A DNA stretch of 64,000 nucleotides. Source: Roseiarcus sp963726105. GTDB lineage: Bacteria > Pseudomonadota > Alphaproteobacteria > Rhizobiales > Beijerinckiaceae. The stretch lies in the NCBI GenBank assembly GCA_963726105.1, contig CAVSBJ010000002.1, forward strand, positions 1-64,000. Direction: 5' to 3'. The position numbers were made by a program, and so were the translations under genes. A model generated the notes under the pieces. It searched no databases. It was not told the origin of the DNA and worked only from the letters and a program-made list of their open reading frames with translations. Position 1 is the stretch's first letter; each line of letters starts with the position of its first letter. This document shows, piece by piece, positions 18,444-28,357 of the stretch.

Positions 18444-18581
18444 GCTTGGAGCGGGATGGGCGGCCCGAAAGCGTCAGGTTCGCCGTCGCGTCGCGTTTCG
18501 CGCGGAGCCATGCTCCGCTATAAGATTTCGGGTCCCGCTGGTGATAGGCCAGGTACGGATGACGTGCGGAGGAGACCCAGA

Positions 18582-19754
18582 ATGACCTTTCGTCAGCGCG
18601 TTGCCGCATCAGCCCTTGTGCTGGGACTCGGAACGTGCGCGCTCTCCGTGAGCGGCGATCCACGGGGCGGCGTCTCATGGACTTCGTCGGCGCATGCCCA
18701 AGGCCCCATCAGGAATCTGATCGCCCGCCTCCGGGGCCAGACGCTGCCGGACGGCATCGTCAAATCGAACGGACGCATTGAAGCGACCCAGGTCGACGTG
18801 TCTTCAAAATATGCAGGCCGCCTTGCCGAAGTGACCGTGGAGGAAGGCTCGAGCGTCACCAAAGGGCAGGTGATCGCAAAGCTCACCTCGCCGGAATACG
18901 AAGCGCAGCTGCGCGCCGCCAACGCGAACGTAAAGAAAGCCAACGACGCGCTCGCCGCGGCGGAAGCGGAAATCGCCTCCCGTCAGAGCGCGCTCGAATT
19001 CGCCAAATCCGACTTCCAGCGCGGTCAGGAGCTGATCAAGAGCGGCCACATCACCAAGCAGACTTTTGAGCAGCGCAAGCGAAACCTGGATTCTGCAGTC
19101 GCCGCGGTGCAAAGCTTCACCTCGCAACGCGATCAGGCCCTGTCACAGATCGCGAACTCGGAAGCCGAGGTCGACCGCATCCAATCGATTATCGACGATC
19201 TGACGCTCGTCTCGCCGCGGCTGGGGCGCGTTCAATATCAGCTTGCGCGGGCCGGCGAAGTCGTCGCCGCGGGCGCGCCAATCGTGACGATCCTCGATCT
19301 CACCGACGTCTATATGACCGTGTTCCTGCCTGCGGCCGATGCGGGCAAGCTGGCGGTCGGCGACGAGGCTCGCATCATCCTCGATCCAGTCCCCGACTAC
19401 GTGATTCCGGCGAGCGTGAGCTTCGTCGCCGCCGATGCGCAATTCACGCCGAAGACCGTGGAGACTACCGACGAACGCGCCAAGCTCATGTTCCGCGTCA
19501 AGCTCAAGGTCGACCAGCAGGTTCTTCAAGCTTTCTACACGCGGGTGAAGACTGGCGTCCGGGGCCTGGGCTTCGTCCGCACCAAGGCCGATTTGGAGTG
19601 GCCAGCCGAGCTTCAGGTCAAGCTGCCCAAGCCGCCGGCGGACAAAGCCTCTGCAACACCGGCTGTCGACAGCGCCCCGCCCCAGGCGACCGCGCCCGAA
19701 GCCAAGACCCCCGACAACAACGCGGCCGAAACCAAGACGCCCGCCGTCAAATGA
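18582..19754 (+). CDS. yhiI: HlyD-family periplasmic adaptor of ABC efflux system (YhiI-like)
   Basis: Membrane-fusion protein of 390 residues. A signal peptide (VAASALVLGLGTCALSVSG) is followed by the lipoyl half VEEGSSVTKGQVIAKLTSPE, a long alpha-helical hairpin rich in Ala/Glu/Gln (about residues 100-200) and a beta-barrel region. The C-terminus is a low-complexity Pro/Ala/Lys tail. ATG 18582 is chosen for its GGAGGAG upstream. Its stop overlaps the start of the rbbA-like gene. The order yhiI-rbbA-yhhJ is the same as in Escherichia coli, which supports one operon. Confidence 0.85.
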   Translation: MTFRQRVAASALVLGLGTCALSVSGDPRGGVSWTSSAHAQGPIRNLIARLRGQTLPDGIVKSNGRIEATQVDVSSKYAGRLAEVTVEEGSSVTKGQVIAKLTSPEYEAQLRAANANVKKANDALAAAEAEIASRQSALEFAKSDFQRGQELIKSGHITKQTFEQRKRNLDSAVAAVQSFTSQRDQALSQIANSEAEVDRIQSIIDDLTLVSPRLGRVQYQLARAGEVVAAGAPIVTILDLTDVYMTVFLPAADAGKLAVGDEARIILDPVPDYVIPASVSFVAADAQFTPKTVETTDERAKLMFRVKLKVDQQVLQAFYTRVKTGVRGLGFVRTKADLEWPAELQVKLPKPPADKASATPAVDSAPPQATAPEAKTPDNNAAETKTPAVK

Positions 19755-22492
19755 CCGGCGAGCCGATCGCGCGGGTCAAGGGAGTATCGCACCGATATGG
19801 CGCGACGGTCGCGCTGGACGATGTCTCCATCGACATTCCGTCGCGCATCATGGTGGGCGTGATCGGGCCGGACGGCGTCGGCAAGTCGACCTTGCTCGGG
19901 CTCATCGCAGGCGTCAGGAAGATTCAAGCCGGCGAGGTCGTCGTCTTCGACAAGGACGTCGCAAGCTCGTCGAACCTCAAGGCCATTCGCGGCCGCATCG
20001 CCTATATGCCGCAAGGCCTAGGCCGCAACCTCTACCCGACGCTCAGCGTGTTCGAGAACATCGACTTCTTCGGCCGCCTGTTCGGTCAAGGCGCCGACGA
20101 GCGCCGTCAGCGAATCACCGAGCTGTTGACCGCCACAGCGATGGAGAAGTTCGAAGCGCGCCCCGCGGGCAAGCTGTCCGGCGGCATGAAGCAGAAGCTG
20201 AGCCTCTGCTGCGCGCTCATCAACGACCCGGACCTTCTCATCCTCGACGAGCCGACGACTGGCGTCGACCCTCTCTCGCGCGGCCAGTTCTGGGATCTCA
20301 TCAATTCCATCCGCGCACGCCGGCCGCAGATGAGCGTGGTGGTCGCCACCGCCTATATGGACGAGGCTGAGCGCTTCGACTGGCTGATGGCGATGGACGA
20401 CGGCAAGATCATCGCCACCGGCACGCTGAAGGAACTCCTGGCCAAGACGGGCGAACCCAATCTTGACGAGGCCTTCATCGCGATGATGCCTGAGGCCAAG
20501 CGCGCCCTGCACCAGAAAGTGGTCGTGCGCCCGCGCGTCGCCTCCCCCGATGAGACGCCGGCGATTGAAGCTGAAGGGCTCACGCGTCGGTTCGGTGACT
20601 TCGTTGCGGTCGACCACGTCAGCTTCAAGATTCCCCGCGGCGAGATCTTCGGCTTTCTCGGTTCGAATGGCTGCGGCAAGTCGACGACCATGAAAATGCT
20701 TGTCGGGTTCCTGCCGGCGACCAGCGGAACCTGTAAGCTGTTCGGCGAGCCGATGGGCTCGAACGACATGCAGGCGCGGCGCAACGTCGGCTACATGACA
20801 CAAGCGTTCTCACTCTACGGCGAGCTGACGGTCGAGCAGAATCTCGAGCTCCACGCTCAGCTCTATCACCTGCCGCCGGGAAAGGTCGCGGGCCGGATCG
20901 AGGACCTGCTGGAACGCTATGATCTCAAGGCCTTTGTCCACGCTCGCCCCGACAGCCTGCCGCTCGGCATCAAGCAACGCCTCCAGCTCGCGGTCGCAGT
21001 GCTGCATGAACCTTCGATTCTCATCCTCGACGAGCCGACCTCCGGCGTCGATCCGATCGCGCGCGACGCGTTCTGGCGGACGCTGATCGATCTCTCGCGC
21101 GACGACGGCGTGACGATTTTCGTCACCACCCATTTCATGAACGAGGCGGACCGCTGCGACCGCATCTCGCTCATGCACGCAGGCAAGGTGCTCGCCGTTG
21201 GCGCGCCACAGGAGCTGGTCAAGGAGCGTGGCAGCGCTTCGCTCGAGGACTGCTTCGTTGGCTATCTCGCGGAAGCCGCGGGCATCGACATGTCGAAAAA
21301 GGCTGAGCCCCCGGCTTCAGAGGCGCAAGCGGTCGGCGCGGCGCCCGAGGGGGTCAAACGCTTCGACATCGCGCGGCTCTGGGCTTACGCACGGCGCGAG
21401 ACGGTCGAGCTCCTGCGCGACCCGATCCGTCTGGCCTTCGCGCTGCTTGGGCCGATCATCCTCGTGTTCGCCTTCGGCTATGGAATCTCGTTCGACATCG
21501 AGAATCTGGAGACGGCGGCGTTCGACCAGGACAACACGCCGCAAAGCCGCGAACTGCTTCAGGGCTTCGAGGGCTCGCGCTATTTCTCGGTCCAGCCGCC
21601 GATCACGTCGGCGGACGAGGCTGAGAGACGGCTCAGAAGCGGAAACACTCAGATCGTGGTCGAAGTGCCGCCCGGATTCGGCCGCGACCTTCTGAACAGC
21701 CGGACGCCGGAAGTCGACGCCACCGTCGACGGCGCGATGACGTTCCGCGGCGAGACGTCGAAGAATTACGTGACAGGCGTGGTCAGGAAGCAGGGCGAGG
21801 AATTGCAGAGGAGCCAGCGTCGCGCGGGAAGCGCCAACGCCTGGACGGACGACGACATCCAGACCCGCTTTCGCTACAATCAGGCCTTTCTCAGCGTCAA
21901 CGCGATGGTGCCCAGCATTTTCATGCTGCTCTTGTGCCTAATTCCCGCGATCATGTCGGCGATCGCCGTCGTGCGCGAGAAGGAGACAGGCTCGATCGCC
22001 AATTTCCGCTCGACGCCGATCACCCGGTTCGAATTCCTGATCGGCAAACAGCTTCCCTATGTCGCCGTCTCGATGATCGCCTTCTTCGCCTTGCTTCTGA
22101 TCGCGATTTTCATTTTCCACGTGCCGCCGAAGGGACCGTTCCTCGTCCTGCTCCTGGGAACCATCGTCTATGTTGTCGCGACCGTGGGGTTCGGCGTGCT
22201 GATCTCGTCCTTCACCCGAACGCAAGTCGCAGCCGTTTTCGCGACCGCGATTCTTTCGATCGTGCCGGCGGTCAATTTCTCCGGAATGCTCGCGCCGGTC
22301 TCCTCGCTCTCGGGCGGTGCGAGATTGATCGGGCTTTCCTTCCCCTCATCCTGGTACCAGCAGGTTTCGGTCGGCGTCTTCGCCAAGGCGCTCGGGATCG
22401 CCAGCCTCTGGCAAGACATTGCCGCGATTGCGCTGATCGCGCTCGTCTTCCTGGCCCTGTCGCTGGCCCTGTTGCGCAAGCAGGAGGCGTGA
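19751..22492 (+). CDS. rbbA: RbbA-like fused ABC ATPase-permease
   Basis: 913-residue fusion: ATPase domain 1 with Walker A GPDGVGKST, signature LSGGMKQK and Walker B LLILDEPTTG; ATPase domain 2 with Walker A GSNGCGKST, degenerate signature LPLGIKQR and ILILDEPTSG; then an ABC-2-type membrane domain with about six C-terminal helices. E. coli RbbA was described as a ribosome-associated ATPase, but the neighbourhood here is that of an efflux pump. It probably pairs with the adaptor upstream and the YhhJ-like permease downstream. ATG 19751 overlaps the adaptor stop by 4 bases. Confidence 0.9.
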   Translation: MTGEPIARVKGVSHRYGATVALDDVSIDIPSRIMVGVIGPDGVGKSTLLGLIAGVRKIQAGEVVVFDKDVASSSNLKAIRGRIAYMPQGLGRNLYPTLSVFENIDFFGRLFGQGADERRQRITELLTATAMEKFEARPAGKLSGGMKQKLSLCCALINDPDLLILDEPTTGVDPLSRGQFWDLINSIRARRPQMSVVVATAYMDEAERFDWLMAMDDGKIIATGTLKELLAKTGEPNLDEAFIAMMPEAKRALHQKVVVRPRVASPDETPAIEAEGLTRRFGDFVAVDHVSFKIPRGEIFGFLGSNGCGKSTTMKMLVGFLPATSGTCKLFGEPMGSNDMQARRNVGYMTQAFSLYGELTVEQNLELHAQLYHLPPGKVAGRIEDLLERYDLKAFVHARPDSLPLGIKQRLQLAVAVLHEPSILILDEPTSGVDPIARDAFWRTLIDLSRDDGVTIFVTTHFMNEADRCDRISLMHAGKVLAVGAPQELVKERGSASLEDCFVGYLAEAAGIDMSKKAEPPASEAQAVGAAPEGVKRFDIARLWAYARRETVELLRDPIRLAFALLGPIILVFAFGYGISFDIENLETAAFDQDNTPQSRELLQGFEGSRYFSVQPPITSADEAERRLRSGNTQIVVEVPPGFGRDLLNSRTPEVDATVDGAMTFRGETSKNYVTGVVRKQGEELQRSQRRAGSANAWTDDDIQTRFRYNQAFLSVNAMVPSIFMLLLCLIPAIMSAIAVVREKETGSIANFRSTPITRFEFLIGKQLPYVAVSMIAFFALLLIAIFIFHVPPKGPFLVLLLGTIVYVVATVGFGVLISSFTRTQVAAVFATAILSIVPAVNFSGMLAPVSSLSGGARLIGLSFPSSWYQQVSVGVFAKALGIASLWQDIAAIALIALVFLALSLALLRKQEA

Positions 22493-22493
22493 G

Positions 22494-23675
22494 ATGTCCG
22501 AAGCCTCGACAAAAGCTCCGCATCTCGTCGAAGCGAAGCCCCTGACCGTCATCGACCATGTGGTCAACATCTTCCATCTCGTCATCAAGGAGCTCAGAAG
22601 CATCAGGGCGGACCCGGTGATGCTGCTGCTGGTCGTCTATTCGTTCAGCATTTCAGTGAACACGGTCGCAACCGGCGCGGTGACGGAAGCAACCAACCTC
22701 TCGGTGGGCATCGTCGATGAGGACGGTTCGGACCTGTCGCGGCGCATTGCCGAGGGGCTGCGGCTACCGACCTTCCAGCCGCCCATGCACCTCGCCGCCA
22801 CGGAGATCGACCCGATCATGGATCAGGGCAAGCTCCTGTTCGTGGTCGAAATCCCGCCCAATTTCGAGGCCGACGTTCGCGCCCAGCGCAAGACCGGCAT
22901 CCAGATCAATGTCGATGCGACCGCGATCGCTCAGGCCGGCAACGGCGCCAGCTCTCTGCGCAACGCCATTGCCACCGAGGTGCAGCGGTTCATTTCGGGA
23001 CGGGAGGATTCGACCGGCGCGCCGATCAATCTGGTCGTGCGGGCCGCCTTCAACCCGAACCTCAAGACGGCATGGTTCTCGGCGATGACTCAGGTCATCA
23101 ACCAGATCACAATGCTGACGGTCATTCTCACCGGCGCGGCGCTGATCCGGGAGCGCGAGCAGGGCACGGTCGAGCACCTGCTGGTGATGCCGGTCGTCCC
23201 GTCGGAGATCATGCTCGCCAAGATGATCGCCAATGGCCTCGTGATCCTCGTCGCGGCCATGCTGTCGCTGCAGATCGTCGTGCACTGGTGGATCGGCTCG
23301 CCGATCAACGGCTCCTTGCTGCTGTTCCTGCTCGGGGCGGCGATCTACGCGCTCGTCGTGGCGGCGCTCGGAATCCTGCTTGGCACGTTGGCGACGACCA
23401 TGGGCCAGTTCGGGCTGCTCGCCATGCCCGTGCTGATCGTCACCCAATTGCTCTCGGGCAGCAGCACGCCGATGGAGAGCATGCCGGTCTGGCTGCAATA
23501 CGTGATGCAGACGATCAGCCCGACGCCGCACTTTGTCTCGTTCGCCCAGGCGGTGTTGTTCCGCGGCGCCGATCTGACCCTCGTCTGGCGGCCCATGGCC
23601 GCGATGCTCGCAATCGGAATTGTCTATTTCACCGTCGCCAGCGTCCGCTTCCGCAAGGTGATCTTCGGCGGCTGA
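22494..23675 (+). CDS. yhhJ: ABC-2 type permease (YhhJ-like)
   Basis: 393-residue membrane subunit. It has an N-terminal helix (VMLLLVVYSFSISVNTVATG), a large periplasmic domain (about residues 55-200) and five or six C-terminal helices with the conserved REREQGTVEHLLVMPV motif of ABC-2 permeases. It starts one base after the rbbA-like stop codon and completes the efflux operon. Confidence 0.9.
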   Translation: MSEASTKAPHLVEAKPLTVIDHVVNIFHLVIKELRSIRADPVMLLLVVYSFSISVNTVATGAVTEATNLSVGIVDEDGSDLSRRIAEGLRLPTFQPPMHLAATEIDPIMDQGKLLFVVEIPPNFEADVRAQRKTGIQINVDATAIAQAGNGASSLRNAIATEVQRFISGREDSTGAPINLVVRAAFNPNLKTAWFSAMTQVINQITMLTVILTGAALIREREQGTVEHLLVMPVVPSEIMLAKMIANGLVILVAAMLSLQIVVHWWIGSPINGSLLLFLLGAAIYALVVAALGILLGTLATTMGQFGLLAMPVLIVTQLLSGSSTPMESMPVWLQYVMQTISPTPHFVSFAQAVLFRGADLTLVWRPMAAMLAIGIVYFTVASVRFRKVIFGG

Positions 23676-23873
23676 CCGGATGGGCGCGACGCGCCGCATG
23701 AAGAGGCGCTCGAATATCAAACTTTAGTATGAAGTTGCGCGCATTTGCGCCATTCAGCTTGACGGCCTCCGCCGCAGAAGTCCACAGTGCCGCAAGATCA
23801 ATCAGTGGCGGCCGTGCGGCAGGCGCTTTCTGCGTCAAGCTTGGTCCGATCATCTAAACAAAGGGAGAGAAGC

Positions 23874-25133
23874 TTGCCCAAGTTCGATTGGCGCGCCGGC
23901 ATCGACCGCCGCAGACTGGTCAAAACGGGAGCGGCGCTCGCCGCCGCCCAATTTGCCAGCCCATTCATCGTTCCCGCGCGCGCCGCCGACTCAGTCAAGA
24001 TCGGCCTCGACAATCCGCTGACCGGCACCTACGCGGGCCCGGGCAAGAACGAACTTGTCGGCTGCCAGATGGCGCTCGATGAGATCAACGCCAAGGGCGG
24101 CATCCTTGGCCGTCCCGTCGAGCTTCTTGTCGAGGATTCGTCCAGCGGCGACGCCGGCACGGCGGTGCAGAAGGCGCGCAAGCTGATCGACAGCGACAAG
24201 GTTAATTTTCTGCTCGGCAACGTCAACTCGGCGCTCGCGCTCGCCATGGCGCAAGTCTCGAGCGAAAAGGGCATCCTGCATATCGTGCCGGGCGGCCACA
24301 CCGACGCCATCACCGGCTCAAGCTGCCACTGGAACGTGTTCCGTGTCTGCAACACCACGCAGATGGAGGCGAACGCCGTCGCCAGCGCGCTGGTCAAGGA
24401 TTTCGGCAAGAAGTACTATTACATCACGCCCGACTACGCCTTTGGCCACACGCTGGAGACGGCGATGACCAAGGCGATCGCCGCTCTCGGCGGCGAGAGG
24501 GTGGGCGGCGATCTTGTTCCGCTCGGCACCGTCGACTTCTCGTCCTATCTCATCAAGGCGCAGGCCGCGAACCCCGACGTCATCGTCTTCCTGGTCCAGG
24601 GTGACGATATGCTGAACGCCATGAAGCAGGCGGTTCAGTTCGGGCTGCAGAACAAGGTCCATCTCGCCGGCGCGCAGCAGGAAATGGAGCCGCTCGAGGG
24701 CTTGTCGCCAGAAGCGCGGATCGGCGTCTGGGTTATGGAATGGTACTGGAACCAGCCAGGCGTGCCACATGTCGCCGAATTCGTCGAGGCGACCAAGAAA
24801 CGCACAGGCCGCGTGCCGACGGCGCGCACCTGGTTCGGCTATGTGTCGGTCTGGACTTGCGCGCTGGCCGCGGCCAAGGCGAATTCGCTCAAGGCGCTCG
24901 ATATGGCCAAGGCCCTGCAGGACTTTCATCTGCCGCCGGAAATCGCGCTCGGGCCGAACCCGGCCTTCTACCGCGCCGGCCAGAATCAGCTCCTCGCCTC
25001 ACTGTTCGTCGGCGAGGCGCGGGCCAGCGGTTCGGCGCCGGACGATTTGTTCAAGGTCACCAAGGTCGTCAACGGGGCCGACGTGGCCGGAACCGTCGAG
25101 GAGAGCGGCTGCAAGTTGACCTGGCCGACCTGA
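23874..25133 (+). CDS. ABC importer substrate-binding protein, branched-chain amino acid / amide type
   Basis: Periplasmic type I binding protein of 419 residues (Peripla_BP_6/LivJ-like). A Tat-like signal (DRRRLVKTGAALAAAQFASP) is followed by VKIGLDNPLTGTYAGPGKNE. TTG 23874 is chosen because GGGAGAGAAG directly precedes it; the longer frame from GTG 23787 lacks a ribosome site. The ligand cannot be read from the sequence; relatives bind branched-chain amino acids, urea or short amides. It leads the importer operon, followed by a close paralogue. Confidence 0.85.
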   Translation: MPKFDWRAGIDRRRLVKTGAALAAAQFASPFIVPARAADSVKIGLDNPLTGTYAGPGKNELVGCQMALDEINAKGGILGRPVELLVEDSSSGDAGTAVQKARKLIDSDKVNFLLGNVNSALALAMAQVSSEKGILHIVPGGHTDAITGSSCHWNVFRVCNTTQMEANAVASALVKDFGKKYYYITPDYAFGHTLETAMTKAIAALGGERVGGDLVPLGTVDFSSYLIKAQAANPDVIVFLVQGDDMLNAMKQAVQFGLQNKVHLAGAQQEMEPLEGLSPEARIGVWVMEWYWNQPGVPHVAEFVEATKKRTGRVPTARTWFGYVSVWTCALAAAKANSLKALDMAKALQDFHLPPEIALGPNPAFYRAGQNQLLASLFVGEARASGSAPDDLFKVTKVVNGADVAGTVEESGCKLTWPT

Positions 25134-25221
25134 GCGTGCGCAACACTGCCGCAGGATAAGCATGGGTTGAATTGACAGAACTTACAAATCGGCCGAGCCG
25201 CGACACGTCGGGGAGGAAAAA

Positions 25222-26479
25222 ATGGCCAACGCCAATCCGCGGGGGGTAAGCCGTCGCAGGGTGGTCAAGTCGGGGCTGGCGGTTGCCGGCGCTCAAATTG
25301 CCAGGCCGTTCGTCAGATCCGCGCGGGCCTCGCAAGCCGTTAAGATCGGCCTCGACAATCCGTTGACCGGCACCTACGCCGCCCTCGGGAAGAATGAGCT
25401 CGCCGGCTGCCAGATGGGGCTCGACGAGATCAACGCCAAGGGCGGCATCCTTGGCCGGCCAGCGGTGCTCGTGGTCGAAGATTTCGACCAGCAGCGACGC
25501 TGGCACGGCGGTGCAGAAGGCGCGCAAGCTGATCGAAGGCGACGGGGTCGACTTTCTGCTCGGCAACGTGAACTCCGCGCTTTCGCTCGCCATGGGCCAG
25601 GTTTCGAATGAGAAGGGCGTTCTCCACATCGTTCCCGGCGGTCATACCGATGCGGTCACCGGCTCGAGCTGCCATTGGAACGTGTTCCGCGTCTGCAACA
25701 CCACGCAGATGGAGGCGAACGCCGTCGCCGCCGCGCTGATCAAGGAATACGGGAAGAAGTTCTATTACATCACCGCGGACTACGCTTTCGGGCACACACT
25801 TGAAGCGGGGATGGTGAAAGCTTCGGCTCCGCTCGGCGGCGAGCGAGTGGGCGGCGACTTGACGCCGGTCGGCACGGTGGACTTTTCCTCCTATCTCATC
25901 AAGGCGCAGGCGGCCAATCCGGACGTCGTCCTTTTCCTCCTGGGTGGCGATGACATGCTGAACGCCCTCAAGCAGGCGGTGCAGTTCGGGCTACAGAGCA
26001 AGGTCCATCTCGCCGGCGCCCAGCAGGAGATGGAGCCGCTCGAAGGCCTAGCGCCCCAGGCGCGGGTCGGGACCTGGGTGATGGAATGGTACTGGAACCA
26101 GCCAGGCGTGCCTCATGTCGCCGAATTCGTCGACGCGGTGAAGAAACACACAGGCCGCGTGCCGACCGCGCGCACCTGGTTCGGCTATGTGTCGGTCTGG
26201 ACTTGCGCGCTTGCCGCAGCCAAGGCGAATTCGCTCAAGGCGCTCGATATGGCCAAGGCGCTGCAGGACTTTCATCTGCCCCCGGAAATCGCGCTCGGCC
26301 CCAATCCCGCCTTCTATCGCGCCAATCAGAATCAGCTCATCGCGTCGTTGTTCGTCGGCGAGGCGCAGGCCAAGGGTTCAGCATCGGACGACCTGTTCAA
26401 GGTCATCCGGGTGGTCGACGGTGCGAAAGTCGCTGGCGCCGTCGAGGAGAGCGGCTGCAGCATGAAGTGGCCGGCTTGA
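25222..26479 (+). pseudogene. Second substrate-binding protein, one-base frameshift
   Basis: Tandem paralogue of the preceding binding protein, with GGAGGAAAAA before ATG 25222 and a Tat-like signal (SRRRVVKSGLAVAGAQ). Much of the mature text is identical to the paralogue. At 25482-25484 the gene reads GATTTCGACC where the paralogue pattern requires GATTCG(A)CC; removing one T restores VEDSTSSDAGTAVQKARKLI and an open frame to 26479 (418 residues). Apart from this the gene is undamaged, so the break is very recent or a sequencing error. Confidence 0.85.
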
Positions 26480-26540
26480 CCGCCTCCGGAGGGGCAGAGG
26501 GCGGTCCGCCCTCCTTTCGGCGAACAGCGAATCCCGACGC

Positions 26541-27410
26541 ATGAGCCAGGTTGTCCTTTTCAACGTCTTCAACGGCCTGATCGTTGGCGCGTTCTACGCT
26601 CTGATGGCGCTTGGCCTGTCGCTGATCCTCAACCTGAGCGGCGTCATCAACTTCGCGCACGGCGGATTCCTGGCGCTCGGCGCCTATCTCGCCTACACGC
26701 TGATCCCCTATATCGGTTTCTGGGGCGCGCTGATCGTCGCGCCGCCGCTGACCGCCGCGCTCGGCCTGGTCGTTGAGCGGCTGCTGATCCGCCCGCTTTA
26801 CGGGAAGGACCCGCTTTATAGCCTGCTCCTGACGTTTGGGCTCGCTTACATCTTCGAGGACGTGACGCGCGTTCTCTGGGGGGCGCAAAGCGTGCCGTTT
26901 CAGGTCCCTGGCTGGCTGATGACCTCGCTATCAAGCCAGTACTTCTTCCTCACCGGCTATCGCGTGTTCATGATGATTATCGTTGCGGTCGCGGTTGGCG
27001 GCCTGTTCGCCGTACTTAAATACACGCGGCTCGGCATGCGCATCCGCGCCGGAACGCGCGACCTCGACACGGTCTCGACGCTCGGCGTCAACGTCAGGGT
27101 GCTTCGGAGCCTCAACTTTGGCATCGGCATCTACATGGCCGGCCTCGCTGGCGTCTTGGCGGCCGGCCTGCTGGGGCTCTCGCCCACCATCGGAGCCAAC
27201 CTGATCATGCCGAGCTTCGTCGCGATCATCGTCGGCGGCCTCGGAAGTTTGCTTGGAACGCTGATTGGCGGCTTGATGATCGGCGTCGCCTCCGGGCTGG
27301 CGGCGGTCTATTTCCCGTCCGCGACCGAGGCCGTGATCTATGTGATGATGGCGCTGGTGCTGCTCGTCAGACCGCGCGGTCTGCTTGGCGAAGAGGGAAG
27401 GCTTCATTGA
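26541..27410 (+). CDS. livH: ABC importer permease, LivH type
   Basis: 289-residue permease with about eight hydrophobic helices. The family text GLSLILNLSGVINFAHGGFL and the cytoplasmic loop GMRIRAGTRDLDTVSTLGVN, which contacts the ATPase, are present. It probably forms the membrane pore with the LivM-type subunit. The gene overlaps livM by 4 bases. Confidence 0.92.
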   Translation: MSQVVLFNVFNGLIVGAFYALMALGLSLILNLSGVINFAHGGFLALGAYLAYTLIPYIGFWGALIVAPPLTAALGLVVERLLIRPLYGKDPLYSLLLTFGLAYIFEDVTRVLWGAQSVPFQVPGWLMTSLSSQYFFLTGYRVFMMIIVAVAVGGLFAVLKYTRLGMRIRAGTRDLDTVSTLGVNVRVLRSLNFGIGIYMAGLAGVLAAGLLGLSPTIGANLIMPSFVAIIVGGLGSLLGTLIGGLMIGVASGLAAVYFPSATEAVIYVMMALVLLVRPRGLLGEEGRLH

Positions 27411-28357
27411 ACGCCGTCCGGCCTCGCGCCCTCGATGTCGCCGTTTGCCTGCTGCTCCTGTTCGCGCCTTTCTGGATGAATGCGATCGGCGGTTACACCG
27501 AACTCGCCACCCGCATCGTCGTTATGGGCCTGGCGGCGATGTCGCTCAACTTCCTGCTCGGCTTCACCGGGGTGCTCTCGTTCGGCCACGCCGCTTATTT
27601 CGGGCTCGGCGGCTACGGGACGGCGATGGCGATCAAGTATTGGGGCGTCGGATCGATCCCGGCCATCTTGCTTGGCGTGATCGTCGCGACGATCGCGGCG
27701 ATGATCATCGGCGCGCTGATCATCAAGCTGCGCGGCGTCTACTTCGCCATGGTGACGATCGCCTTTGGTCAGGTCTTCTACTTCATCGCCTTCCGCTGGA
27801 ACGCGGTGACGGGGGGCGATGACGGGCTCACGGGCTGGCGGCGCCTGCCGATCAATTTTGGCTTCGCTGATCTCGACATCGTCCAGAACGACAGGGCTTT
27901 CTACTATTTCGCTCTCGCGATCTTCGCCCTCTGCGTCGCCGCGATGGCGGTGCTTCTCAACTCGCCATTCGGGCGTTCTCTCATCGCCATTCGCGAGAAC
28001 GAGCGGCGCGCGCGGTTTCTCGGCGTGCCGATCGAGTTCCATGTCTGGCTGTCGTTCGTGATCTCGTGCTTCTTCGTCAGCGCGGCGGGGGGGCTTTATG
28101 CGTTGCTCAACAACTTCATCGATCCGCGAGCGCTTCGCGTCGACCTCTCGGGCAATCTCGTCATCATGGCGGTGCTGGGCGGCATGCGCTCGTTCTGGGG
28201 CCCCCTGATCGGCGCGGCAATTTTCGTCGCGCTCCAGGATTACGTCTCGAGCCACACCGAAAACTGGATGTCGGTGATTGGCCTCGTGTTCGTGCTGGTG
28301 GTGCGTTTCTTTCCGCGCGGGGTGCTCGGCATGCTGCGCACGGGAGCGAAGGCGTGA
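27407..28357 (+). CDS. livM: ABC importer permease, LivM type
   Basis: 316-residue permease with an extra N-terminal helix typical of LivM and the motif SLNFLLGFTGVLSFGHAAYF. The ATPase-contact loop reads GRSLIAIRENERRARFLGV. The TTG start overlaps the livH stop (TTGA), which suggests coupled translation. It overlaps the livG-type gene by 4 bases. Confidence 0.9.
   Translation: MNAVRPRALDVAVCLLLLFAPFWMNAIGGYTELATRIVVMGLAAMSLNFLLGFTGVLSFGHAAYFGLGGYGTAMAIKYWGVGSIPAILLGVIVATIAAMIIGALIIKLRGVYFAMVTIAFGQVFYFIAFRWNAVTGGDDGLTGWRRLPINFGFADLDIVQNDRAFYYFALAIFALCVAAMAVLLNSPFGRSLIAIRENERRARFLGVPIEFHVWLSFVISCFFVSAAGGLYALLNNFIDPRALRVDLSGNLVIMAVLGGMRSFWGPLIGAAIFVALQDYVSSHTENWMSVIGLVFVLVVRFFPRGVLGMLRTGAKA

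Noticed and set aside
25480..25490. Programmed frameshift in the second binding protein
   Set aside because: The neighbouring paralogue has no such shift and the T-run is only three bases; mutation or sequencing error is more likely.
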